DNA from: Massilia mucilaginosa
GTDB lineage: Bacteria > Pseudomonadota > Gammaproteobacteria > Burkholderiales > Burkholderiaceae_D
Reading direction: 5' to 3'
NCBI RefSeq assembly: GCF_011682145.1
Contig: NZ_WHJH01000064.1
Location: 1 to 34,700, forward strand
DNA length: 34,700 nt
The notes beneath the pieces were generated by a model. The model did no database searches, was not told the origin of the DNA, and worked only from the letters and a program-made list of their open reading frames with translations. A program made the translations under genes and the position numbers. Within the stretch, counting starts at the first letter, position 1, and every line of letters starts with the position of its first letter. Below are positions 7,852-16,505 of this stretch, one piece after another.

Positions 7852-8514
7852 TTACGCAGCGGCAGCGGCGCGCGCCGTGCGTGGGTAGAAATTGATCGGA
7901 TGCGTACCGGGCGCGCCGGGCTTGAGCAGCGGCTCGACCCCGTCCGCACCGGGACCGAAGGTTTCCAGGGCCTCGTCCATGTCGCGCACCGGTGGTTCGG
8001 AGAGTTCCTCGGCCGCGACCGGGCTCAAATGTTCCAGCACCGCGAACACGCCGGCGTACGGGCTGCCATTGGCGGCCAGCTTGCGTCCGATATGCGCCAG
8101 CACATGCACCGCGTCCGACAGCAGGCGGGCGGCCTCCTCGGTGGTCTGCTGCGCCAGGAATTCGAGGAACAGCGGCACGAAGTCGGGCAAGTCGTCGCCC
8201 GTCATGTACATGCCGCCGCGCTTGTATTCCTCCATCAGGTCGACCATGGCCTGGCCGCGGTCGCGCGATTCGCCGTGAATATGCTCGAACAGATGCAGCG
8301 AATGCGAGGGGTTGCGGTCGAAGGTCGTCACATAATTCTGTTGCAGGTCGATCAGGGCAGCGTCGCTCAGGTAAGCGAACAGCGGCAGCAGCGGCGCATG
8401 CAGGGCCGGCGAATGGGCGATCGCATTGGCCAGGGCCGGCAACTCGGCGATCAGCTCCGCTTCCGGATACAGCAGCAAGGTGGACAGCACTTGATAATGT
8501 CGATTGGTATTCAT
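7852..8514 (-). CDS. narJ: Nitrate reductase assembly chaperone (NarJ)
   Basis: This 220-residue protein belongs to the NarJ/TorD-type redox-enzyme chaperones, which bind apo-NarG and let the molybdenum cofactor be inserted before membrane docking. Diagnostic features are YQVLSTLLLYP near the N-terminus, YVTTFDRNPSHSLHLFEHIH (61-80) and GDDLPDFVPLFLEFL (106-120). It is helical and soluble, with an Ala-rich tail. The narH stop overlaps the start region as ATGATGA. I place the start at ATG 8514, four bases after AGGAGG; ATG 8517 is equally in frame. Overlap with narH and the short gap to narI indicate one transcript with coupled translation. Confidence 0.95.
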   Translation of the reverse strand: MNTNRHYQVLSTLLLYPEAELIAELPALANAIAHSPALHAPLLPLFAYLSDAALIDLQQNYVTTFDRNPSHSLHLFEHIHGESRDRGQAMVDLMEEYKRGGMYMTGDDLPDFVPLFLEFLAQQTTEEAARLLSDAVHVLAHIGRKLAANGSPYAGVFAVLEHLSPVAAEELSEPPVRDMDEALETFGPGADGVEPLLKPGAPGTHPINFYPRTARAAAAA

Positions 8515-10070
8515 CATGCCTCCTGAACGTCTTTGTTCTTGCGCGACTTGGGCATGGCCATGAAGATGGCCGAACCCTGTTTCTTCTTGCCGAACAGGCT
8601 GGTTTCGGTCACGCCGTCCGAACATCCGTTGCCGAAGCTGAAGCCGCACGAACCTTTTTCGTTGAAGCTGTCTTCCGCCATTTCCTTGTGGCTGCTCGGA
8701 ATCACGAAACGGTCCTCGTAATTGGCGATCGCCATGATGTGGTACATGTCCTCGACCATGGCCTTGCTCAAGCCGACCTGTTCCAGCACCGCCAGGTTCT
8801 CGACCTTGTCCACCGTCTTGCTACGCATGTAGGCGCGCATGGCCAGCATGCGGTCGAGCGCGCGGATCACCGGCGGCTGGTCGCCGGCGGTCAGCAGATT
8901 GGCCAGGTACTGCACCGGAATGCGCAGGCTGTTGGTGTCGGGCAAAATGCCATTCATCCCCAGCTTGCCGGACTCGGCCGCAGCCTGGATCGGCGACAGC
9001 GGCGGGATGTACCACACCATCGGCAGGGTCCGGTATTCCGGATGCAGCGGGAAGGCCACTTTCCAGTCGACCGCCATCTTGTAGACCGGCGACTTCTTGG
9101 CCGACTCCAGCCACGAGTCCGGAATGCCCTGGCGCCGCGCTTCTTCGATGATGGCCGGGTCGTGCGGATCGAGGAACAGTCCCAGCTGCGCCTGGTACAG
9201 GTCGCGCTCGTCGGGAACCGATGCGGCCGCCTCGATCTTGTCGGCGTCGTACAGCAGCACGCCCAGGTAGCGGATGCGGCCGACGCAGGTTTCCGAGCAC
9301 ACGGTCGGCTGGCCCGCTTCGATGCGCGGGTAGCAGAAGGTGCATTTTTCGGCCTTGCCGGACGACCAGTTGTAGTAGATCTTCTTGTACGGGCAGCCGG
9401 AGATGCACATGCGCCAGCCGCGGCATTTATCCTGGTCGATCAGCACGATGCCGTCGTCCTCGCGCTTGTACACCGAGCCGGACGGGCAGGAAGCCACGCA
9501 GGTCGGGTTCAGGCAGTGTTCGCACAGGCGCGGCAGGTACATCATGAAGGTGTTCTCGAAGGTGCCGTACATCTCCTTCTGCATGTTGTCGAACAGCTTG
9601 TCCTTGCTGCGGGCGGCAAATTCCCCGCCCAGGTCGTCTTCCCAGTTCGGACCCCATTCGATCTTGTCCATCTTCTTGCCGGTCAAGACCGAGATCGGGC
9701 GCGCCGTGGGCGGCGTTTCCGACAGCGGCGCGTTCTGCAGGCGCTCGTAGTCGTAGGTGAACGGCTCGTAATACTCGTCGATGGCTGGCAGATTCGGATT
9801 GGCAAAAATGTTGGCCAGAATCTTCAAGCGCCCGCCCTGGCGCGGCTCGATCTTGCCGGCGGCGTTGCGTTTCCAGCCGCCATTCCATTTATCCTGGTTT
9901 TCCCATTCTTTCGGGTAACCGATGCCGGGTTTCGTTTCAACGTTGTTGAACCAGGCGTATTCGACGCCGTCGCGGCTGGTCCAGACGTTCTTGCAGGTGA
10001 CCGAGCAAGTGTGGCAGCCGATGCACTTGTCCAGGTTCAACACCATGCCGATTTGCGCTCTGATCTTCAT
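8514..10070 (-). CDS. narH: Respiratory nitrate reductase beta subunit, iron-sulfur protein (NarH)
   Basis: NarH (518 residues) is the electron-transfer subunit linking NarI haems to the NarG active site. The first cluster motif is C16-x2-C19-x2-C22-x3-C26, as in Escherichia coli. Further clusters are seen in CEHCLNPTCVASCPSG, CRGWRMCISGCPYKK (the Trp in place of a Cys marks the [3Fe-4S] site) and KCTFCYPRIEAGQPTVCSET. The C-terminus carries GCGFSFGNGC-like and FGKKK segments; I recall similar tails in betaproteobacterial NarH. The start ATG (10070) overlaps the narG stop as ATGA and follows GGAG. The longer open frame upstream reads into narG and is rejected. The stop overlaps narJ. Confidence 0.97.
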   Translation of the reverse strand: MKIRAQIGMVLNLDKCIGCHTCSVTCKNVWTSRDGVEYAWFNNVETKPGIGYPKEWENQDKWNGGWKRNAAGKIEPRQGGRLKILANIFANPNLPAIDEYYEPFTYDYERLQNAPLSETPPTARPISVLTGKKMDKIEWGPNWEDDLGGEFAARSKDKLFDNMQKEMYGTFENTFMMYLPRLCEHCLNPTCVASCPSGSVYKREDDGIVLIDQDKCRGWRMCISGCPYKKIYYNWSSGKAEKCTFCYPRIEAGQPTVCSETCVGRIRYLGVLLYDADKIEAAASVPDERDLYQAQLGLFLDPHDPAIIEEARRQGIPDSWLESAKKSPVYKMAVDWKVAFPLHPEYRTLPMVWYIPPLSPIQAAAESGKLGMNGILPDTNSLRIPVQYLANLLTAGDQPPVIRALDRMLAMRAYMRSKTVDKVENLAVLEQVGLSKAMVEDMYHIMAIANYEDRFVIPSSHKEMAEDSFNEKGSCGFSFGNGCSDGVTETSLFGKKKQGSAIFMAMPKSRKNKDVQEA

Positions 10071-13000
10071 ACGTGTGCTCCATTCGTTTCTTCCACCAGG
10101 GGGCCTTCCAGCCACTCCACCTTGTTCATCTTGCGTACCAGCACGAACTCATCGCGGTTCGAGCCCACCGTGCCGTAGTAATTGAAGCCCCACGCCAACT
10201 GCGCGTAGCCGCCGATCATGTGGGTCGGCTTGGTCACGGTGCGCGTGACCGAGTTGTGGATGCCGCCGCGCTTGCCCGACAATTCCGCGCCCGGCGTATT
10301 GATGATCTTTTCCTGGGCGTGGTACATCAAGGTCATGCCTTCCGGAATGCGCTGGCTGACCACCGCCCGCGCCGTCAGGGTGCCGTTGACGTTGAACACT
10401 TCGATCCAGTCGTTGTCGACAATCCCGGCATCCTTGGCGTCGATTTCCGAAATCCACACGTGCGGACCGCCGCGCGACAGGGTCAGCATGCGCAGGTTGT
10501 CCGAATACGTGGAGTGGATGCCCCATTTCTGGTGCGGCGTCAGGAAGTTCAGCGCGATCTCCTTGTTGCCGTTCGGTGCCGCGCCCAGCATCGCCGCCGT
10601 GGTCTTGGTGTCGATGGCCGGCTTGTACACGCACAATCCCTCGCCAAAATCGCGCATCCAGCGGTGATCCTGGTAGAACTGCTGGCGGCCGGTCAGGGTG
10701 CGCCATGGAATCAGTTCGTGCACATTGGTATAGCCGGCGGTGTAGCTCACTTCTTCCGACTCCAGCCCCGACCAGGTCGGCGACGAGATGATCTTGCGCG
10801 GCTGCGCCTGCACATCGCGGAAGCGGATCGTGTCGTGTTCGCGCGGCAGCGCCAGGTGCGTGTGGTCGCGTCCGGTCATGGTCGACAATGCCGCCCAGGC
10901 CTTGACCGCCACGTGGCCGTTGGTTTCCGGCGCCAGCGAGAGGATCATTTCGGCCGCGTCGATGGCGGTGTCGAGCCGTGGCTGGCCTTGCGAGACGCCC
11001 GCCTCAAGCACCGTGCGGTTGATCCCGCGCAGCACCTCGACTTCATGCCCGGTCTTCCAGCCGATGCCCTTGCCGCCGTTGCCCAGTTTTTCCAGCAAGG
11101 GGCCGATCGACGTGAATTTCTTGAACACCTCCTTGTAATCGCGCGTTACCACGGTCAGGTTCGGCATGGTCTTGCCCGGAATCGGCTCGCACTCGCCGGC
11201 GCGCCAGTCTTTCGGATCGAACGGTTGGCCCAGTTCGCCCGGGGTATCGTGCATCAGCGGGGTCAGCACCAAGTCTTGCTGGGTGCCCAGGTAGTCGCCC
11301 CCGATTTCCGAGAATTTCTCGGCGATGCCCTTGTAGATTTCCCAATCCGACTTCGACTGCCACAGCGGCTGCACGGCTTCCGACAGCGGGTGAATGAAGG
11401 GGTGCATGTCGGACGTGTTGAGATCGTCCTTTTCGTACCAGGTGGCGGTCGGCAGCACGATGTCGCCATACAGGCAGGTGGTGGACATGCGGAAGTCCAG
11501 CACCACGACAAGATCCAGCTTGCCTTCGGCGGCGGGACGGATCTTCACGTCGCGCGGCTTGACGCAGTGGGTTTCATCGCTCATCAGCGCGTTCTGGGTG
11601 CCCAGCAAGTACTTGAGGAAATACTCGTGGCCCTTGCCCGAGCTGCCCAGGATATTCGAGCGCCACACAAACATATTGCGCGGGAAGTTGGCCGGATTAT
11701 CCGGGTCGTCGCACGAAAAGTTCAGCTTGCCGGACTTGATCTGCTCGACCGCGTAGGCGGCCGGTTCCATCCCGGCGGCCTGGGCGGCACGGGTCACTTC
11801 CAGCGGATTGGTTTCCAGCTGCGGAGCGGACGGCAGCCAGCCCATGCGTTCCGCCTTGGCGTTGTAGTCGATCAAGGACATCGGCGCCACGTCGTCTCCG
11901 GCCGACGGCGACGAAATCTCGCTCGTGTGCAGCTTTTCGTGACGCCACTGGCTGGTGTGGGCGTAGAAGAACGAGGTGCCGTTCATCTGGCGCATCGGGC
12001 GATTCCAGTCCTGCGCGAAGGCCAGCGGGGTCCAGCCGGTCTGCGGACGCAGCTTTTCCTGGCCCACGTAGTGCGCCCAGCCGCCGCCCGACTTGCCGAT
12101 GCAGCCGCACATCATCAACAGGTTGATGATGCCGCGATACGTCATGTCCATGTGGTACCAGTGATTCAGCGCGGCGCCGACGATGACCATGCTCTTGCCC
12201 TGGGTCTTGTCGGCGTTTTCGGCGAACTGGCGCGCCACGGTGATCACGTCGGCCGCTTTCACGCCGGTGTGCTTGACCTGCCAGGCCGGCGTGTACGGCA
12301 CGTCGTCGTCATAGCTGGTGGCCACGTTGGCGCCGCCCAGGCCACGGTCGATACCGTAGTTGGCCAGGGTCAGGTCGAACACGGTGGTCACCAATGCCGT
12401 GGAGCCGTCGGCCAGCAAGACTTTCTTGACCGGCACGCGGCGCATCAGCATGTCGCTGGCATCCTTGCCGCCGAAGTAGGCAAAACCGACTTCCTCGACC
12501 GCGTCGCTGCACTTGATCAAGGACAGCAGTGGATCGATGGCATTGCCGCTGGTGCCCTCTTTCTGTTCCAGGTTCCAGCGGCCCGACTCGCCCCAGCGGA
12601 AGCCGATCGACCCGGCCGGCGCGCAAATGTTGCCGGTGGCTTCGTCGATGACCAGGGTCTTCCAGTCGGGATTGTTGGTTTCGTCCAGGTTATCGGCCAG
12701 GTGCGAAGCGCGCAGGAAATAGTCGGGCACCAGTGTGCCGTTGGTTTCCTTGAGCATGACCAGCATCGGGAAGTCGGTGTACTGCTTGGCGTAGCCTCGG
12801 AAATAGTCCGACCCGCCCTCGGCATGGAATTCTTTCAGGACCACATGGCCCATGGCCAGCGCCAGCGCGGCGTCGGTGCCTTGCTTTGGGGCCAGCCAGA
12901 TATCGCCGAACTTCGCCATCTCGCCGAAATCGGAGGACACGGCCACCGTTTTCGTGCCTTTGTAGCGCACTTCCGTGTAGAAGTGGGCGTCCGGGGTGCG

Positions 13001-13777
13001 CGTCATCGGCACATTCGAGCCCCACACCATCAGGAAAGTGGAGTTGTACCAGTCGGCCGATTCCGGCACGTCGGTCTGTTCGCCCCACACTTGCGGGCTG
13101 GCTGGCGGCAAGTCGCAATACCAGTCATAGAAACTCAAGGCCACGCCGCCGATCAGCGACAGATAGCGTGTGCCGGCCGCGTAGCTGACCATCGACATGG
13201 CGGGAATCGGCGAAAAACCGACGATGCGGTCCGGGCCGTATTTCTTGATGGTGAAGGCGTTGGCGGCGGCGATGATTTCATTGACGTCATCCCACTTGGC
13301 GCGGACAAAACCGCCCAGGCCGCGGATCGACTTGTACGACTTGGCCCGTTCCGGGTCCTGGCTGATGTACGCCCAGGCGGCGACCGGGTCCATGGTCAGG
13401 CGCGCTTCGCGCCACATCTGCATCAGGCGGCCGCGCACCATCGGGTACTTGACGCGCTGGGCCGAATACACGTACCAGGAATAGCTGGCGCCGCGCGGGC
13501 AGCCGCGCGGCTCGTGATTGGGCAGGTCGGGACGGGTGCGCGGGTAGTCGGTCTGCTGGGTTTCCCAGGTGATCAGGCCATTCTTGACATACACCTTCCA
13601 GCTGCACGAACCGGTGCAATTGACGCCGTGCGTCGAGCGCACGATCTTATCGTGCTGCCAGCGCTGGCGATAGGCGTTTTCCCAGGTACGGTCCTCGTGG
13701 ACCACGGCGCCGTGGCCGTCGGAAAACGTCTCCTTGGGGCGATTGAAGAACTTCAGACGATCCAGAAAATGACTCAT
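10067..13777 (-). CDS. narG: Respiratory nitrate reductase alpha subunit, molybdenum catalytic subunit (NarG)
   Basis: NarG (1236 residues) reduces nitrate to nitrite at a bis-molybdopterin guanine dinucleotide site on the cytoplasmic face of the membrane. The N-terminal [4Fe-4S] site has the NarG-specific ligands His50, Cys54, Cys58 and Cys93. The molybdenum ligand Asp222 sits in DWYCDLPPASPQ. All five match Escherichia coli numbering. The N-terminus (SHFLDRLKFFNRPKETF) keeps the vestigial twin-arginine-like leader found in NarG. The length is normal. GGAGG four bases before ATG 13777 supports the start. It is the first gene of narGHJI-ppiC; the control region lies between 13778 and 13987, shared with a divergent small gene. 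No frameshift or missing active-site residue was seen. Confidence 0.98.
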   Translation of the reverse strand: MSHFLDRLKFFNRPKETFSDGHGAVVHEDRTWENAYRQRWQHDKIVRSTHGVNCTGSCSWKVYVKNGLITWETQQTDYPRTRPDLPNHEPRGCPRGASYSWYVYSAQRVKYPMVRGRLMQMWREARLTMDPVAAWAYISQDPERAKSYKSIRGLGGFVRAKWDDVNEIIAAANAFTIKKYGPDRIVGFSPIPAMSMVSYAAGTRYLSLIGGVALSFYDWYCDLPPASPQVWGEQTDVPESADWYNSTFLMVWGSNVPMTRTPDAHFYTEVRYKGTKTVAVSSDFGEMAKFGDIWLAPKQGTDAALALAMGHVVLKEFHAEGGSDYFRGYAKQYTDFPMLVMLKETNGTLVPDYFLRASHLADNLDETNNPDWKTLVIDEATGNICAPAGSIGFRWGESGRWNLEQKEGTSGNAIDPLLSLIKCSDAVEEVGFAYFGGKDASDMLMRRVPVKKVLLADGSTALVTTVFDLTLANYGIDRGLGGANVATSYDDDVPYTPAWQVKHTGVKAADVITVARQFAENADKTQGKSMVIVGAALNHWYHMDMTYRGIINLLMMCGCIGKSGGGWAHYVGQEKLRPQTGWTPLAFAQDWNRPMRQMNGTSFFYAHTSQWRHEKLHTSEISSPSAGDDVAPMSLIDYNAKAERMGWLPSAPQLETNPLEVTRAAQAAGMEPAAYAVEQIKSGKLNFSCDDPDNPANFPRNMFVWRSNILGSSGKGHEYFLKYLLGTQNALMSDETHCVKPRDVKIRPAAEGKLDLVVVLDFRMSTTCLYGDIVLPTATWYEKDDLNTSDMHPFIHPLSEAVQPLWQSKSDWEIYKGIAEKFSEIGGDYLGTQQDLVLTPLMHDTPGELGQPFDPKDWRAGECEPIPGKTMPNLTVVTRDYKEVFKKFTSIGPLLEKLGNGGKGIGWKTGHEVEVLRGINRTVLEAGVSQGQPRLDTAIDAAEMILSLAPETNGHVAVKAWAALSTMTGRDHTHLALPREHDTIRFRDVQAQPRKIISSPTWSGLESEEVSYTAGYTNVHELIPWRTLTGRQQFYQDHRWMRDFGEGLCVYKPAIDTKTTAAMLGAAPNGNKEIALNFLTPHQKWGIHSTYSDNLRMLTLSRGGPHVWISEIDAKDAGIVDNDWIEVFNVNGTLTARAVVSQRIPEGMTLMYHAQEKIINTPGAELSGKRGGIHNSVTRTVTKPTHMIGGYAQLAWGFNYYGTVGSNRDEFVLVRKMNKVEWLEGPLVEETNGAHV

Positions 13778-13987
13778 GCTGCCTCCGCTTGGATGAGAGG
13801 GGCGCCATCGACAGGGCGCTACCCGATTGAGCCCAGTCTACGCAGCGGCAGTCATGGTGCATATTGGCAAGAAGTCGGTCCGGCGCGGCGACAAGGCGTA
13901 GTCCGACTAGTCCTTTGTGGCTATGGAGGGTGCCGGATGGATACGGTATACATGCGGTATCTGATATCGACTTTGAAGGAAATACCG
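13778..13987. promoter_or_regulatory. Divergent control region of narG and the 13988 gene
   Basis: This 210-bp gap must carry the narGHJI promoter and that of the divergent gene at 13988. It contains the 8-bp palindrome GACTAGTC at 13905-13912, preceded by TAGTCC. The same ACTAGTC sequence recurs in an inverted repeat upstream of narK1 (28954-28981). I looked for an FNR box (TTGAT-N4-ATCAA) and for paired NarL heptamers and found no convincing copy. A TATAC element at 13947-13951 could belong to the plus-strand gene. Confidence 0.45.
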
Positions 13988-14395
13988 ATGAACATCACCA
14001 GTTACGACGATTTGCTGCGCGCCGCGCGCGCCCAGGCGCAACCGCAGCGCCTGCTGTTTGCCTTTGCCCGCGCGGAGTTGCCGGACGACGCAGGCGAGGC
14101 CGAGCGTGCGGGATATGCCGAACAGCGCGGCGGCGCCCTGGCCCCGGTCATGTGCGTCGACAAGACCACGGACGAACTGGGCAGCTTCGCCGATCTGGTG
14201 GCCGAGTCGAAGCACACTGGCAAGGAATGGGACATCGTGTTCGTCACCACGATGTCGGGCCGCAACGGCAAAGCGCCGGCCTCGACCGAGGCGGAAGCGC
14301 CGCTGAACATGATGGTGACTTACATTCATACGGGCCAGATCGGGCAATTCCTGGCATTCGGGCGGGATGGCGAACTAAAGCAACTGGCCCAGTAG
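13988..14395 (+). CDS. Conserved small protein of unknown function next to narG
   Basis: The frame encodes 135 residues from ATG 13988, with GAAGGA seven bases upstream, and ends just before a strong hairpin. The protein is soluble and acidic. It has a helical N-terminal DDLLRAARAQ stretch, then QRLLFAFARAELPDDA, ALAPVMCVDKTTDELGSF (about 51-68), WDIVFVTTMSG (about 80-90) and a C-terminal MMVTYIHTGQIGQFLAF. The alternating strands and helices suggest one small alpha/beta domain. I recall similar proteobacterial proteins labelled ribonucleotide reductase subunit alpha, but nothing here resembles that enzyme and the length is far too short. It diverges from narG, so it may be co-regulated with nitrate respiration; this is inference. 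It is clearly a real gene; its function is unknown. Confidence 0.8.
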   Translation: MNITSYDDLLRAARAQAQPQRLLFAFARAELPDDAGEAERAGYAEQRGGALAPVMCVDKTTDELGSFADLVAESKHTGKEWDIVFVTTMSGRNGKAPASTEAEAPLNMMVTYIHTGQIGQFLAFGRDGELKQLAQ

Positions 14396-14434
14396 TGTCC
14401 CAACCGGTGTCAGGTCTGACACCGGTAGTGACAC
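14395..14434. terminator. Strong hairpin after the 13988 gene (terminator or REP-like element)
   Basis: Perfect 11-bp arms (14403-14413 and 14416-14426, ACCGGTGTCAG and its complement) are separated by GT. They are nested in outer arms GTGTC (14395-14399) and GACAC (14430-14434) with the same centre. The structure starts at the stop codon of the gene. No T-run follows on either strand, so it is not a textbook intrinsic terminator. A close relative of its core occurs at 34102-34116. Confidence 0.6.
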
Positions 14435-14705
14435 AGCGCACGCACCGGGTGTTGCACATGCGCCTCATGGCAATAGATTAAACAATGGCTTGCGCGCACC
14501 TGTCCTTCATTGGGCAGCGCAGCGGCAACAGCCCTTGAAGCCCCCTGCCCGCCTATCCCCATGCAAGCCGATTATTTGCGAATATATTGACTTGGATCAA
14601 TGAGTTCGGGAGACTGCATCCATCACCGCAGTCGATTGCGATGTCACGTCTGCGACCTCTTGTCGGGATTCTCACTGAACAGCACTGAACTCATCGGGGG
14701 CCCCC
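14396..14705. other. 310-bp non-coding region before the chemoreceptor
   Basis: No gene is seen here. It holds the hairpin at 14395-14434, then an AT-rich stretch (about 14565-14600) that includes an FNR-type box. Roughly 105 bp of leader follow before the chemoreceptor start. I see no good -10 element at the distance expected for class II activation from the box. Confidence 0.6.
14587..14600 (+). promoter_or_regulatory. FNR/DNR-type binding site upstream of the chemoreceptor gene
   Basis: TTGAC-TTGG-ATCAA matches the FNR-family consensus TTGAT-N4-ATCAA at nine of ten defined positions. Its centre lies about 112 bp before ATG 14706. It shares the sequence TGGATCAA with the perfect box at 29002-29015. 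The Crp/Fnr protein encoded at 25480-26160 has the matching recognition helix. Site match is good; activity is inferred. Confidence 0.65.
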
Positions 14706-16454
14706 ATGCTGAAGAATTATTCGATCCGCATCATTTTTACGGCGTTTTTCCTGGTCAGTGTGGCGCTCTCGGCCTGCACCCTGCTGGCCTTCTCGCGCGT
14801 CTCGGCCGAGCAGGACAAGACCATGCGCGCCAGCGAAAACCGCTATGAATCGTTCCTGCTTGCCGATGAGCTGCGCCAGAGCTCCGACGACCTGACCCGC
14901 CTTGCCCGCACCTTCGTCGTCTCGGGCGATGCGGCCTATGAACGCCAGTACATGGACATTCTCGCCATCCGCAATGGCGCCAAGCCCCGTCCGCAGCATT
15001 ACGAACGCATCTATTGGGATTTCGTCGCCGCCGGCGTGAGCAAACCGACACCGGACGCGCCAGCCGTCGCGCTCGCCGACCTGATGCGCAAGGCCGGCTT
15101 TACCGATGCCGAGTTCGCCAAGCTCAAACAAGCCCAGGACAACTCCGATGCCCTGGTCAAGACCGAAGTGATCGCCATGAATGCCGTGAAAGGCTTGTTC
15201 GATGACGGCACCGGCAAGTTCACGCAACAACGCGAGCCCGACATGGCGCTGGCGCGCAAGATCATGCACGACGCCGATTACCACAAGAACAAGGCAACGA
15301 TCATGAAGCCAGTCAACGAGTTCCTGGCCATGCTCGATCAGCGTACAAGTGAAGAGGTGCGGGTCGCGGCGGAACGCGCCAATACCGCCTTCTGGGCGGC
15401 GATCGGCGTTCTTGGCGTGTCCCTGGGGATGTCGCTGGCAACCGTACTGATGATCTACCGGCACATCAAGGCCGGCTTCGCCCAGGCGATCGGCACCGCC
15501 AGCAAGATCGCCTCGGGCGACTTGAATGGCGAAGCTGTCGAAGAGCGCAGCGATGAAGTCGGGCAGCTCCTGCAAAGCATGAATACCATCAGCACCAACC
15601 TGAGACAGACCGTGCAAAAGATCCGCGAAAGTTCGGACGAGATCTCGGCGGCCACCCACGACATCGCCGTCGGCAACGCCGACCTGTCGGCGCGCACCGA
15701 ATCGCAAGCTAGTTCGCTGGAACAGACTGCCTCCTCCATGGAAGAGCTGACCAGCACCGTCAGACAAAATGCCGACAACGCGCGCCAGGCCAACCTGCTC
15801 GCCGCCTCCGCTTCCGAAGTTGCCATCAAGGGCGGCGCGGTCGTCTCGCAGGTGGTCGATACGATGGGTTCGATCAACGAATCAGCCAGGAAGATTGTCG
15901 ACATCATCAGCGTGATCGACAGCATCGCATTCCAGACCAATATCCTGGCCTTGAATGCGGCGGTGGAAGCGGCACGCGCCGGCGAACAGGGGCGCGGCTT
16001 TGCGGTCGTGGCCTCGGAAGTGCGCAACCTGGCGCAACGTTCAGCCGGAGCGGCAAAAGAGATCAAGGCGCTGATCAACGATTCGGTCGACAAGGTCGAT
16101 CTGGGCAGCAAGCTGGTCGATCACGCCGGCGCGACCATGAACGACGTTGTCGCCAGCATCCAGCGCGTCTCGGCCATTGTGGGCGAGATCGCCACGGCCA
16201 GCCAGGAACAATCGTCGGGCATCGAGCAAGTGAACCAGGCCATTGTCCAGATGGACGCGCTGGTGCAAAGCAATTCCTCGCTCGTTGAAGAAGCCGCCGC
16301 CGCTGCCGAATCGCTGGAAGAGCAAGCCGGCAACCTGGTCGAGACTGTCAAGGCTTTCAAGGTCGATGCCCCCGGCCGCACCCGCGCAGCGGCATCCATA
16401 GCCACCGTTGCGGGCCGCAAGCCTGCGTCACCGGTACTGCTGGGCGCTGCCTGA
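14706..16454 (+). CDS. Methyl-accepting chemotaxis protein
   Basis: This 582-residue receptor has a first membrane segment at about 9-29, a periplasmic helical sensor of about 200 residues (30-228), and a second membrane segment at about 229-251. A HAMP domain follows (about 252-305), then the cytoplasmic signalling domain with hairpin tip [12 protein letters not shown] (421-432). It passes ligand information to CheA/CheW and controls flagellar movement. The sensor is all-helical and I cannot assign its ligand. The C-terminus (SPVLLGAA) lacks the CheR-binding pentapeptide found on high-abundance receptors. The start follows CGGGGGCCCCC, a poor ribosome site. An FNR-type box upstream suggests more expression at low oxygen, fitting energy or nitrate taxis, but the stimulus is not shown by the sequence. 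The downstream gene is convergent. Confidence 0.93.
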   Translation: MLKNYSIRIIFTAFFLVSVALSACTLLAFSRVSAEQDKTMRASENRYESFLLADELRQSSDDLTRLARTFVVSGDAAYERQYMDILAIRNGAKPRPQHYERIYWDFVAAGVSKPTPDAPAVALADLMRKAGFTDAEFAKLKQAQDNSDALVKTEVIAMNAVKGLFDDGTGKFTQQREPDMALARKIMHDADYHKNKATIMKPVNEFLAMLDQRTSEEVRVAAERANTAFWAAIGVLGVSLGMSLATVLMIYRHIKAGFAQAIGTASKIASGDLNGEAVEERSDEVGQLLQSMNTISTNLRQTVQKIRESSDEISAATHDIAVGNADLSARTESQASSLEQTASSMEELTSTVRQNADNARQANLLAASASEVAIKGGAVVSQVVDTMGSINESARKIVDIISVIDSIAFQTNILALNAAVEAARAGEQGRGFAVVASEVRNLAQRSAGAAKEIKALINDSVDKVDLGSKLVDHAGATMNDVVASIQRVSAIVGEIATASQEQSSGIEQVNQAIVQMDALVQSNSSLVEEAAAAAESLEEQAGNLVETVKAFKVDAPGRTRAAASIATVAGRKPASPVLLGAA

Positions 16455-16505
16455 GCCTTCATCGGAGGCAACCGGCCTGATCGGTGCGCTCAGGGCCCGC
16501 CGCGC

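Noticed and set aside
13778-13987. Expected FNR box or paired NarL sites for narG
   Set aside because: Searched on both strands; TTGAG-CCCA-GTCTA and similar are too degenerate to report as sites.
10073-14395. Plus-strand open frame of 1440 residues opposite narG
   Set aside because: It mirrors narG codon by codon. Only its last 135 codons, from ATG 13988, form a real gene with its own ribosome site.
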